Shown here in pieces: positions 30,216 through 40,487 of a stretch of 64,000 bases of DNA (positions are counted from its first letter, which is position 1; each line of letters starts with the position of its first letter). Source of the DNA: Dolomedes plantarius (taxonomy: Eukaryota > Arthropoda > Arachnida > Araneae > Dolomedidae); NCBI GenBank assembly GCA_907164885.2, contig OU015490.1:14332995-14396994 (forward strand), read 5' to 3'. Position numbers and translations under genes: made by a program. A model generated the notes under the pieces. That model had not been told where the DNA came from. It saw only the letters and a list, made by a program, of their open reading frames with translations, and made no database searches.

Positions 30216-32618
30216 TCAAACCTTCTTCTGTTGCCTGGAGAGTTGCTTGTGTTGCTGCTGTTGTTGCTTTATGGCTTGCTTCTCCATGTGTTTCTTGAAC
30301 ACAGCCATATCGTAAGGCAGAGGAGGTAGCTTTGAGTTGTTTCTCTGCTTTAAGAAAAGGAATGTAGCGATCAGGCAAGATATGATGACAATAGACAGAA
30401 GAAGGATGAGGGAGGCCGCAAACCCTGAAGCAGACATGCATACTTTGCTCTTTTCGGTGATTATCTTGGTGTCATCTGTCTCGTTTTTGAAGGGTGAGAA
30501 AGACAGATCCTCCACGGCGACCACCTGAAGGATGCTGTTCAGACCTATCTCTCTGACTTCACCCTTACCCTCAGCCTCTCTTTTTCGCCTGTGGGCGCTA
30601 CACTGATCCTCACACTGTTGCCTGCATATCTGCACCGTACACTGTATGTGGACTTCAGTTGAATCGGGGAACTTGAATGCTTGGAAGTGGGCAAACGACA
30701 ATACAGAAGCCGAGGATCCGAAATTCTTGACTTTAGTGAAGCGACTCATCAGTTTTGGCCGGGTGACACATCCCGCTGAATCTACCAGCTCAATGGGGGC
30801 TCTGTTTCCATCGTGAGCAATGCAGTTCCGAACCATCATGTCAAACTTGCTCTCGTCGTCTTTTATGGCCAAAACAAGCGTCATAGTTTGTCCTATCCTT
30901 ACAATTCCGGACACCTCGTTTGCCCACGGACCTTTGCCCACCTGAATTTGCATCCAGCATCCGACGTTATCTCCTGCGAAGTCAGCCCTCACTACTTGTA
31001 GCATGTCCACGTTGAAAGGTCGGAAAGTGACTGTTTTTTCGTACTGGTCATGCCAGTTGCAGCGCAGCTTCCGAGCCTGGTCCCATACCTCTTGTACTAG
31101 AGGATCGTATTGGACGACAACTGTGTTCTCGAAGTAGGAGCCTGTTTCAGTAGGGCCGTAATGACCTGATGGAGAATTTCCCTGCATACCGCAACTGTTG
31201 ATAGATATGTCGAACTGGACGCTATTGTGCCCAGATCCTGCAGGTAGATGGACGCACCTGCCATAACTATAATGACCCTTGCTGTAGATGATGCCGTGGA
31301 AGGGCTTATCAAAGTCAATGGAGATTCTCATGAGGTTTTTCTCGCATTTTACATCCAGGTGAATTATTTTCGGCATTTCAGGCATTGCCAGAGGCCATTT
31401 ATCATCGTCCAAGCTGTCGTGAAGTCCTGGAAAATTGTTGATTTCGGAGCTGTAAGTTGCGTCGTTTGGAGGAAGCACTTGACCGTACAAGGAAATTGGA
31501 GCAGTTTCCTCTCGGATGTGATCGAATGTGTCTGAAGATCCGGAGCTCTTTGGCTTTGTAGCCAGATGAGCTTGCTTCGATTCTTGTGAGGATGCTATCT
31601 TGTTATTTAGATTCAAATTTTGCGCCGAGGGGTTGAAATTGGATGGCTGCAACTGAGGACCAGGTTCTGGTTCTGCAAAGTCTGGGAACGGAATGTGAAA
31701 GCTTTTCTCGGATTCGTGCTGCTTCAGTGGTTCCGCAACAGGCTTTGGTGGAGCTGGTGGATTGTCAATGAAGTGGTTGTTGCTCGAAGATTTGTGTTCT
31801 TCGGGCAACTCGTGCTCGGGAATTTCGATATCCTCTGGGATATGCTGATCTTTGTTCTCTTCTATATGAGGAATTTCTAAAAGTTCATTTTCCTGCGGTG
31901 GTGCTCCGAGAAGATGCGATAGATCGAGCGTCTCTCCGTGTTCTATCTGAGATAAAAGTGGGCCACTTAGTTTCAAATCTTCTGCATGATCAGCTGCAAT
32001 GATGTCGTGTATGGATGGAGGCAAAGATCCGGGTTTTGGTCGATTCTTGTTTTTTGGTATTTTTCTTGGGGGCGGGTTATTCAGGAGGAACTCGTTAGGT
32101 TTGATGTTTGGGAAAATTGGTGGATGTGGTTGGAAGTTTGGAAGAACAGGTGGCCTGTTGGGTCCGGCGAGGTCAAGTTTAATATTCTGCGCGATAGTAG
32201 CGTCATGGAACGGGAAGTTTATACCAGGCCTTGGAGGAAACGGTCCATTTGGCAACAGCTGATGAATTTGTTGGCTGGCAGCTGCCTGGTGGGCAATGTT
32301 GCTGAGCACAGGATTCACTTTCTTGTTCACCGGAGGATTTCGTTGTCTGTTGTTAGGCGGCCTGTGCTTACCGGGTGGGGAGTTTGGAGGCTTGCGGTCC
32401 GGTTTCCTATTTTGGGATCCCAGCAAAGGTTGTCCGTTGTTTTTTGGTAGGACAAAATTTGCCTTGGGTAGTATAATGTATCCTGATTGTTGAGGAGGTA
32501 AAAGAGATAAGTGAAGAGGTAGATTGGAAGTTCTACTCTGGGGCTTTGGTGGCGGAGGAAGTCGCTGAGACGAGGTGCTCTGGAGGCCAACACCAGGTAG
32601 CGTATTACCGCAGCATAT
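30216..32618 (-). CDS. ZP-domain transmembrane protein, last exon
   Basis: This exon encodes the last 800 residues of an extracellular-matrix or apical-membrane ZP protein. The minus strand has a clear acceptor (TTTTTTTTCTTCTTCCAG) before 32618, and the frame stays open to TGA. In a precursor of 816 residues, ~17-435 are a proline/asparagine-rich, low-complexity ectodomain. The ZP domain spans ~436-690 (LDVKCEKNLMRISIDF to QCTVQICRQQC) and has regularly placed cysteines. A furin-type site HRRKR is at 692-696, and a membrane helix lies at ~745-773 (ASLILLLSIVIISCLIATFL), followed by a cytoplasmic tail with a Gln/Lys-rich end. Arthropod ZP proteins of this layout shape cuticle and apical matrix; furin release of the ectodomain is usual. 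The specific orthologue is not assigned. Confidence 0.93.
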   Translation of the reverse strand: MCCGNTLPGVGLQSTSSQRLPPPPKPQSRTSNLPLHLSLLPPQQSGYIILPKANFVLPKNNGQPLLGSQNRKPDRKPPNSPPGKHRPPNNRQRNPPVNKKVNPVLSNIAHQAAASQQIHQLLPNGPFPPRPGINFPFHDATIAQNIKLDLAGPNRPPVLPNFQPHPPIFPNIKPNEFLLNNPPPRKIPKNKNRPKPGSLPPSIHDIIAADHAEDLKLSGPLLSQIEHGETLDLSHLLGAPPQENELLEIPHIEENKDQHIPEDIEIPEHELPEEHKSSSNNHFIDNPPAPPKPVAEPLKQHESEKSFHIPFPDFAEPEPGPQLQPSNFNPSAQNLNLNNKIASSQESKQAHLATKPKSSGSSDTFDHIREETAPISLYGQVLPPNDATYSSEINNFPGLHDSLDDDKWPLAMPEMPKIIHLDVKCEKNLMRISIDFDKPFHGIIYSKGHYSYGRCVHLPAGSGHNSVQFDISINSCGMQGNSPSGHYGPTETGSYFENTVVVQYDPLVQEVWDQARKLRCNWHDQYEKTVTFRPFNVDMLQVVRADFAGDNVGCWMQIQVGKGPWANEVSGIVRIGQTMTLVLAIKDDESKFDMMVRNCIAHDGNRAPIELVDSAGCVTRPKLMSRFTKVKNFGSSASVLSFAHFQAFKFPDSTEVHIQCTVQICRQQCEDQCSAHRRKREAEGKGEVREIGLNSILQVVAVEDLSFSPFKNETDDTKIITEKSKVCMSASGFAASLILLLSIVIISCLIATFLFLKQRNNSKLPPLPYDMAVFKKHMEKQAIKQQQQQHKQLSRQQKKV

Positions 32619-35046
32619 CTGGAAGAAGAAAAAAAATGAATGTTAAAAATTTTTAAAAGTCATATCTCATCTATATTCTCCCACACCAAAAACTGGGTAA
32701 ATTGTTCAAACTACTTTTATAAAATGTTGAGTTAGCTTCAATATGAGACAAAAGAAACGCCGATTAACAATCTTAAGATTTTAACTCTTTGTTCCACTAA
32801 AAAATATGGAGAATATAAATGCATTTATTGGACAGTATTTATGTATGACATAGCCCGTATACTCATACAAACGTTTTGAGTCCAAGTGGCCAAGGTAATT
32901 TACATCGCAAATCGGAAGAAGTGTCTCGAATTCGACCCCCCTTTAGTCAAAACAACTGAAGAATAATCCTGCCTAAGGGAATTAATTGCTCAATTAAACT
33001 ACGGATCGTCGTAAAAACTAACCTGAAAATATCAGGTGAATACCTCTGTCTACTTCAATGGAGGTTCGAAATGAAGGTAGCCAGTAGTAGGTATACTGTT
33101 CTCCCCTTGAGATACAATGGGTGCAACGCTGATTGGATTTAATAATACCATCTAGATGTGATCTGAACTTTCAGCATCTAAGATTCTCCATGCGTGCACG
33201 ACGACTAATGTTGATACCAATTGAAAATAATTTTGTAACTTCTCTTACCCACTAATGTAAAAAATTATGCAAACAGTGTTAGCAGATACAGTGATATCAA
33301 AACACGCTCTAAATCCCGAATTTAAAACAAAAAGTAAAAATTAAACGGAATTTCGAATTGTTCCAGTATTTTTTACAAGTTTAAGGATTTTCACATAAAC
33401 AAAATCATTACGAAATGAATTTTAATAAAATTTCCTATCCCGGACATCCCTGAAGACTATTAAAAAATATCTTTGCCGAAACGTTAGGAACTTAGTGTTT
33501 GTGCTGTTATTAACCTTACGTACTATGCTGAATTTTGCTTATGTCACTCATGTTTAATTTGTTCAAGGACAGTTTATAATGGTATTATTTACTTAGTAGT
33601 ATGGCTCGAGCTTTACCTCAATGAAGTTTCAACTGTATTTATATCTCCACTCTAATGAAGCATACCATCCTATACAAACTAAACGCTTCCCGATCAAGGG
33701 ATGCCGACATCTGATTGAATCTCAGAGTTATGCGTACCTCCCAAGGCACGAAAGAACGCCCGAGAGGAAGATCTTTTAGCGACATGTTACCGACAACGTA
33801 ATAACGGCACGAAACGGTCGCTAATCACCACGCCACAACCTTCGCAGATGCCTGCCTCGAGTTCAAGATCGCTGTCCAAAACCGGTGTTAGACAGAGAGA
33901 AGATCTCGGTGTAGTACATGACCTCTCCATCATAATAAACACGTGCTTGCTGATAATGGCAAAAGAGAGGAGTCTCGCAGAGTTTTCGCCGCAAACGGTT
34001 CCGCTTCGTAGACGATCTATTGTGCGGAGGGATTTTTTTTTCCCTCCGAGGAAAGGTTCGAAGGTGTGTGTGTGTGCGTTCTGTAAATGTGGGTTAGTAT
34101 GACGGACCGGTGTTTTCTCGGCGGTGCAGTTTCCCAGGTTCGATTCGGCTGGCAAATAGCTGCTCTAAATTTTGTTTAATTGCAGTGCGTGAAGTCGGAT
34201 TCACATATATGGCGGGGGCAGACGTAGACGGGCTCAGTAATAAAGAGTTTCTATAAAAGAACACGCAATAATTCTATTGTGAAGGTCTCTTATTTGGTGC
34301 CGATATAAGGGTAATTCCGGAGTAAAGGTGAGGGTCGTGTTATCTACCACAGTATGTGTGATTGGGTCGTATGTGTTGTGAAGTCGCGACGGAAATCTGA
34401 GATCAATATGTGGATAGTTTGTCCCTGTTTTAAAGTCACGCACCCCTTTCGAGATCAATATAGGATCAATAAGCTTATAAGAATCCTGTATACAATGAGG
34501 GAGGCGTTATAAACCTATTCACCAGGTTTAAAGCTCATTTTGGATTCTGTTTCAAAGAGTACGTGTGGCTGGACTCTGTGTTGTACAGTTATTAAGCTAT
34601 AAAAATGTGCACCATTTTGTTGCTGAGCTTTACATAAGCTAGGATCGACGCACGAAACATTCCTTTGTGAAGTCGTTCTTTGTAATCTGTCGGAGAGAGT
34701 TTGAATCAGTGCGACATCAGTCGCACAGCTATTTTGTTGTAAGAAACTGGTTTCTAAGGAATGGATTACATGGGATATTAATATGTAGCTCATACACTAG
34801 GGCATATATCTCAGACATGGGTTATATATGAAGAAAATATATGTATTGTATACCTAAAGCATGGATTACATATGATGCAAATTTATGCCTCATATATCTA
34901 TGGCATGGATTAGATATGATGTAAATCTGTGTTGCAAAACTGTCAGAATATTTTGAAATTGATCTTCTTTAACAGTGATATTGGCATTCTTTAATAATAT
35001 GTTACACGGATTATCTGTGGTGTTCTGAGAATGGTTAATACGCACG
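32619..35046 (-). other. Intron of ZP gene, first part; tRNA-like block at 34085
   Basis: No coding exon recognised. A block at 34085-34150 (TTAGTATGACGG, then 45 bp later CCAGGTTCGATTCGG) resembles RNA polymerase III A and B boxes and may be a SINE head. The rest is unassigned, with one TG run near 34065. Confidence 0.45.
34085..34155 (+). repeat. tRNA-like / SINE head candidate
   Basis: A-box-like TTAGTATGACGG and B-box-like GGTTCGATTCGG at standard spacing. There is no acceptor stem pairing, so a tRNA gene is unlikely. Confidence 0.4.
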
Positions 35047-35050
35047 ATTA

Positions 35051-35237
35051 AGGGCCTGTTCACATAGGAATCCGTTGCGTTGCGTTAAGGAAAAGATGAC
35101 GTTGAGACGAAAATAAACCAATCATAGGACTCCAAACAATTAGCAATGAAATTTTTATCGCCTATGATTGGTTTATTTTCGTCTCAACATCATCTTTTCC
35201 TTAACGCAACGCAACGGACTTTTATGTGAACAGGCCC
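35051..35237. mobile_element. Palindromic PIF/Harbinger MITE
   Basis: Almost wholly self-complementary: AGGGCCTGTTCACATAGG, TCCGTTGCGTTGCGTTAAGG and GAGACGAAAATAAACCAATC are each repeated inverted on the other side of a ~40-bp centre. TTA flanks both sides (35048-35050, 35238-35240). It can extrude as a long hairpin. Confidence 0.85.
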
Positions 35238-35497
35238 TTAGACATCGGAAAGCGCCGCCCAGGTTCGATAACGGATGTGTCAGAGCTCATCCAAAATAAT
35301 TGCTCCAAAGTGGAGCTCATTCATCTCTTTTCAAAGTTCATCCAGAAGATGACAGTTGCGGTCTCTGAGGCTTCGGTTGTATATTATTTCGACAATGCAA
35401 CAGGAGTATGACCTGCTTAGTGTTGATGATTTGGTTACAAAAAAAAAGAAGAAGAAGTGTTCCTCTCCTTTCTTTCTTATTATATCAGAAAGACTAA

Positions 35498-35672
35498 TGA
35501 CCTGTTCACACTGAATCGAGAGCACTACGAAGCTTCAGCGTTAAACATTTTAACCAACCACAGTGCTCAGTTCATCGAAACCGTGACACGTCAAACCAAC
35601 CACAGCTCATGATAATAATGTCAGAGCCAACCTAGTAACGTAACGCAACGCAACGCAGTGTGAACGGCCCTT
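35498..35672. mobile_element. PIF/Harbinger MITE, diverged
   Basis: Starts TGACCTGTTCACACTG and ends GCAGTGTGAACGGCCC, the same termini as the MITEs at 24803 and 35051. TAA/TTA flanks are present. Near the right end the ACGCAACGCAACGC block is shared with the 35051 copy. Confidence 0.7.
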
Positions 35673-35804
35673 TACAGACTGAACATTCCCGAAGACAATG
35701 TGAATTTTTCAGGATGTGTTGCACATATGGGTCACACTTAGTTTTGGTATTATATAAATGTGCATTTGGGGAAAGTTCATCTGGTCGAGTAATTTATGCT
35801 TTTT

Positions 35805-36220
35805 TTACCATGTTTTTATTAACTTGCTTTCTTGTTTGTGTGTTTGTCAAGTACAAATCTTGCAATCAATTTTTAACTAACTTCCCGACTAGCTAGACAT
35901 TTGAAACTTTTAGAATAGTTCAGAACACGATGTCAATGCATTATTTTAATACTTTTAGCCATCTTTAAGCAGTATTGAATTCATTTTCAGTTCATTTAGT
36001 TTTGTAGACTGGTGCAACCATCTGTCGGCCGGGACGGGAACGAAAAGTCAAACGCAAGTTAACTTCCAATTAACTTCATTTTCTTTCAAGTTGATGGGAT
36101 AATTCATCAAAAAAGTTTTTTAAAAGTATTTATTAATACATAGAATTGTCGAGTTTATATGATTCAACAGAAAATTTAAAAACATGGTATATAAAAAGTT
36201 CTTTTTATCTTGTAATTCTT
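35805..36220. repeat. Single arm of the foldback element
   Basis: Matches the left arm of the 16048-17389 element over its whole length, including AACTTCCCGACTAGCTAGAC and the GGTATATAAAAAGTTC end. The spacer and second arm are missing. Confidence 0.8.
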
Positions 36221-36533
36221 TTTGAACGCAAGCTTTACTTCTTACTACCTCGTCTTTAACTTAGGGGAAACATGGTCCATTCTTATCTGACATAGACAAA
36301 AAAAAAGTCAAAATCAGGGCATCCATGACACCGATCAATGCTAGTTATTTAGAAAGACATGCAAATGGTTTCTGTCATTTACTACGCCTCATGCACGCAA
36401 AGGAGAGAACGTGCCTTCTGCTGTTTCAAATCGAGCGTATCCCTTTTCGATTCCGTTGGCACAGAAAACGAGAGGTGGAGAAGCAGGTGTTCCACCAAAA
36501 ATGACCTCCCTCCATTTCTACGACATCAGTGCA

Positions 36534-36573
<40 letters not shown>

Positions 36574-36765
36574 AGGCACGCGTCGAGTCAATGCACAGGC
36601 GACACACAGTTCTTTCCCGGCTTCTATAGGTAGACGTCACGCCTGCACCAAAGCACGGGTTCATCCTATTTCGGAGAGAAGATTGGTTTAGATGAGAATT
36701 TCGCTGCCAATTTTTTGTTAAAGTTGCATTTGGTGGAGCTAAAAGTTCAATTCATAAACTTCCAA
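36221..36765. other. No gene recognised; 38-bp poly-A at 36535
   Basis: Unassigned intronic DNA. A long A-run at 36535-36572 has no recognised retroposon body beside it. Confidence 0.3.
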
Positions 36766-37538
36766 TCTATATATATAAAACAGTTCCGTAACTGACTGAC
36801 TCACTGACTGACATACAACGTACAGACCAAACCGCTGGACCTAAAGGGCTGACATTTTGAACGGCAATTCTTCTTATGGTGTAGGAGTGCACTAAGAAAG
36901 ATTTTTGGAAAATTCTTCTGAGATTTTTTAAAATTAAATTTTTAAGCTGTTTTAGTAACTTTTTTTAAGTTTGCATTTAAAATAATTATTTGAGGGTTAT
37001 AAAAGCTATATCGCGAGAAAGATCCTAAAAATTCCTTTAAAATGAAATCTTTTTCGAACCTTTACCTCCATTTTCTGATTTTTGGTGAATTTTTAAAGAT
37101 TCATTTTTAGAATTTAATTTATTAAATGCCGATCACGTGATTTCTTTTTCTGGTACTTTCAATAAATTTATCGTCACGTGATAACGAAATAGACAAAAAA
37201 TATTTTTTTTTTTGGCTAATGCGGCAGACGATTGGACATTATCCAAAAAAATATTAAAATACAGTAAAAGTTATGTTCCTCAAACTGTACTATATTAACT
37301 GTACTATATTCTTTAGTATGTCCTATTATATTTAATTTGAATATTTTCTTCTACATTATTTTATCTATAAAAATACCCCTTACGATTTTTTATAAGTATT
37401 TTTTTTACATCAATTGTATACATTGATCGTCGTATTTATTATAAATATATATATTCATTTTTTTGCCATTAATTGCATACATTGACCGTTGCATTTAATT
37501 TGAATGCACTCCGTAGCGAAGTGCGGGTTTACAGCTAG
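36766..37538 (+). mobile_element. Non-autonomous Helitron, complete
   Basis: 773 bp. It begins TCTATATATATAAAACAGTT and ends with CAGCTAG, preceded by the family's hairpin region (CCGTAGCGAAGTGCGG). The base before is A and the base after is T, as canonical Helitrons require. No coding capacity. It serves as the reference copy of the family in this window. Confidence 0.92.
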
Positions 37539-37806
37539 TCTAGTTCTAAATTGAAAGATTTCTAGAAATGATCTGAAAACTATTGAGATCGAGTGTTTAT
37601 CGGACGTAAGTAACCAGGCATGAAATAGCGAGTGCTTAGAATTCCAAATCTGGAAATTTCATTTGCTTCTAAAAGCAACCTATGGCTATAATGCTCGTCT
37701 TTTGCCATGGGAACGTGGATCTTAATCGTGGAAGAGAGAGAGGGGGGGGGGAGTCGCAACTTCATAAACCCAATCTATCGAAAATACGGAAACTTTAGAT
37801 GGTTTA

Positions 37807-39066
37807 TCTATACTAATATATAAAGAGAGAGGGGATTTTGTACGTGGAGGGTAATCTTCAGAACCACTGTACCTATTTGAAAAATTCTTTCACTGTTTGA
37901 AAGGTACATTATTCCAGATGGACATAGGCTATATATAATGTTTATCTAATCAGTAGAAATAAAGTTAGGGGCTTAATCCTAACAAGCTCCATTGTTACCG
38001 CTACTGTCCTCTACCGCTTTTTGTGGCGAAGTCTTCAACGATCCTTAGCGTGGTGCTATCTATACTAATAAATAAAGAGAGAGGGGATTTTGTACGTGGA
38101 GGGTAATCTTCAGAACCACTGTACCTGTTTGAAAAATTCTTTCACTGTTTGAAAGGTACATTATTCCAGATGGACATAGGCTATATATAATGTGTATCTA
38201 ATCAGTAGAAATAAAGTTAGGGGCTTAATCCTAACAAGCTCCATTGTTACCGCTACTGTCCTCTACCGCTTTTTGTGGCGAAGTCTTCAACGATCCTTAG
38301 CGTGGTGCTATCTATACTAATATATAAAGAGAGAGGGGATTTTGTACGTGGAGGGTAATCTTCAGAACCACTGTACCTATTTGAAAAATTCTTTCACTGT
38401 TTGAAAGGTACATTATTCCAGATGGACATAGGCTATATATAATGTGTATCTAATCAGTAGAAATAAAGTTAGGGGCTTAATCCTAACAAGCTCCATTGTT
38501 ACCGCTACTGTCCTCTACCGCTTTTTGTGGCGAAGTCTTCAACGATCCTTAGCGTGGTGCTATCTATACTAATAAATAAAGAGAGAGGGGATTTTGTACG
38601 TGGAGGGTAATCTTCAGAACCACTGTACCTGTTTGAAAAATTCTTTCACTGTTTGAAAGGTACATTATTCCAGATGGACATAGGCTATATATAATGTGTA
38701 TCTAATCAGTAGAAATAAAGTTAGGGGCTTAATCCTAACAAGCTCCATTGTTACCGCTACTGTCCTCTACCGCTTTTTGTGGCGAAGTCTTCAACGATCC
38801 TTAGCGTGGTGCTATCTATACTAATAAATAAAGAGAGAGGGGATTTTGTACGTGGAGGGTAATCTTCAGAACCACTGTACCTGTTTGAAAAATTCTTTCA
38901 CTGTTTGAAAGGTACATTATTCCAGATGGACATAGGCTATATATAATGTGTATCTAATCAGTAGAAATAAAGTTAGGGGCTTAATCCTAACAATCTCCAT
39001 TGTTTCCGCTACTGTCTTCTACCGCCTTTTGTTCCGAAGATTTCAACGATCCTTATCGTGGTGCTA
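37807..39066 (+). repeat. Tandem array, 5 x 252 bp, Helitron heads
   Basis: Units start at 37807, 38059, 38311, 38563 and 38815, each with the Helitron head TCTATACTAATA. Units 1 and 3 share ATATAAAGAG and CCTATTTG. Units 2, 4 and 5 share AAATAAAGAG and CCTGTTTG. The last third of unit 5 is clearly diverged, so it probably represents the original junction to the element body. Confidence 0.95.
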
Positions 39067-39295
39067 TCGCGATGGGCTTCTGTTCTGACGCTAGCGATTC
39101 GAACCTAACCATTCTCCGGCACGCATTTTACTTTTAAAAAGTTTATTTTAATTATTAACTAACATAAAATTAATTTAATGTATTATTTAGGTTATTATTA
39201 AGGTAAAAAAAGATTTACAATTTATTGGCTATCAACTGGAAATTTATTGGTATAATATTTTGTTCAACCCGGACAAAGTCGGGACGGGCCTCTAG
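37807..39295 (+). mobile_element. Helitron with five tandem 5' units
   Basis: 1489 bp. It starts TCTATACTAATATATAAAG and ends CTAG after a hairpin-forming CCCGGACAAAGTCGGG, and is flanked by A and T. The first 1260 bp are five copies of a 252-bp head unit. Non-coding. It is a different family from the one at 36766. Confidence 0.92.
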
Positions 39296-39785
39296 TGGAA
39301 GATAAATATATTCGTACAGTTTTGGGGCTTTGGGAAGCGATTTATCTCCAAAATCTCGTGCGCCACTCGTTAACGGTGATCGCTAAGTGAGACGAAATGT
39401 AGTGGTGTTAATCAAACTTCCTCCAACCTCGTTATAGTGTTTCTTCCAGTAAGTTTCGTTTCACCTCAGCTCACGAGAGTTGTGAGTGTTTTTAAATCAG
39501 CTTTTCTGGCTTCACGGAAACCTTGGTGTACTGATATTCTCAAGGAACGCTTTGATAGTTGTGGAAAATTTGAAACTTTTAGTACGACTTTTTGAAGGAC
39601 AGTCATTATATATATATAACGGTTGCCTCGTTATATGGTTTAGTTTTTATACTGCAATAGAATCTTGCATTTATGGTGCGTTTAGCTCTAAGTGCAGGAT
39701 TTCTGTTTATTTTGCTTGCCTCTCATTACATTCTTCCTGTTATTTAATATCTTTTTCTGTTGAATAATTTAAATTCTACTAGTTA

Positions 39786-39787
<2 letters not shown>
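39296..39787. other. No gene recognised
   Basis: Intronic sequence without recognised features, ending in a TA run. Confidence 0.3.

Positions 39788-39836
<49 letters not shown>
39788..39836. repeat. (TA)n microsatellite at LTR left edge
   Basis: About 24 TA units ending directly at the TG of the LTR at 39837. Confidence 0.95.
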
Positions 39837-39839
<3 letters not shown>

Positions 39840-40410
39840 GGCGTCACTGTAAGTAGGTAAGGCAATTTTCTTTGAGGCGTTGCTAAAAATTACTACTATG
39901 GGATCCATAACAAAGAAAGACAGAGTTCCAATTAAAAAGCGAAGGCCAATTTTTAAAACAAAAACTTAACAAGTAGATTTATTTACAAAAAAAATTAAAC
40001 ATTAAACACTTCCGACATAATCACTTAATTTACGTGCAGATTCACAAATGCACGCTCCAGGGCACATTCTCGGCCCAACAACACAGGAGCCTAACAAAAA
40101 CACGTCTATCCCGCTCGGATTTTATACAACGTCTCTCTTGAATGTCTGGATTTTCAGACGGGGTGGAGAGGCCGGCAGATTATCGGCTGACAGCTCTTCT
40201 TAGTACCGACACTTTATCGCCCGCCGAATGTCACTCGCATGAAGTTATCGCTAAGAGAAAGACAGCTTTATCACGGGGGTGAAACCATTTTCGGTTCTAC
40301 AAACAGTTACCCGCACTACTTTTTAGGGAAACCGCCCGATAAACACACAGCTGTGTTTCGTGAAATTTGTGAGGTCATGGGAAAAACCAACCCCATACCG
40401 GCAGTACGCT

Positions 40411-40413
<3 letters not shown>
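39837..40413 (-). mobile_element. Solo LTR, ATAT target duplication
   Basis: 577 bp. On the minus strand it starts TGTAGCGTACTGCCGGTATG and ends CGCCACA; ATAT lies on both sides, within TA arrays. AATAAA occurs on the minus strand near 39980, in the expected 3' half. No internal region is attached. The four-base duplication suggests a Ty3/Gypsy-type origin. Confidence 0.75.
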
Positions 40414-40482
<69 letters not shown>

Positions 40483-40487
40483 TATAT
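40414..40487. repeat. (TA)n microsatellite at LTR right edge
   Basis: About 35 TA units starting directly after the LTR. Confidence 0.95.

Noticed and set aside
30216..30441. Separate small gene on the minus strand in another frame within the ZP exon
   Set aside because: It overlaps the transmembrane and tail coding region and has no independent support.
33787..34155. 122-codon minus-strand reading as an exon of the ZP gene
   Set aside because: It has no splice sites in matching phase and the 55086 exon fits the gene better.
36535..36572. Poly-A as the tail of a processed pseudogene or LINE
   Set aside because: No retroposon body or target duplication could be recognised beside it.
37807..39066. 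CRISPR-like or satellite array
   Set aside because: The 252-bp units are near-identical without spacers, and the first unit starts at a Helitron terminus; they are Helitron heads in an animal genome.
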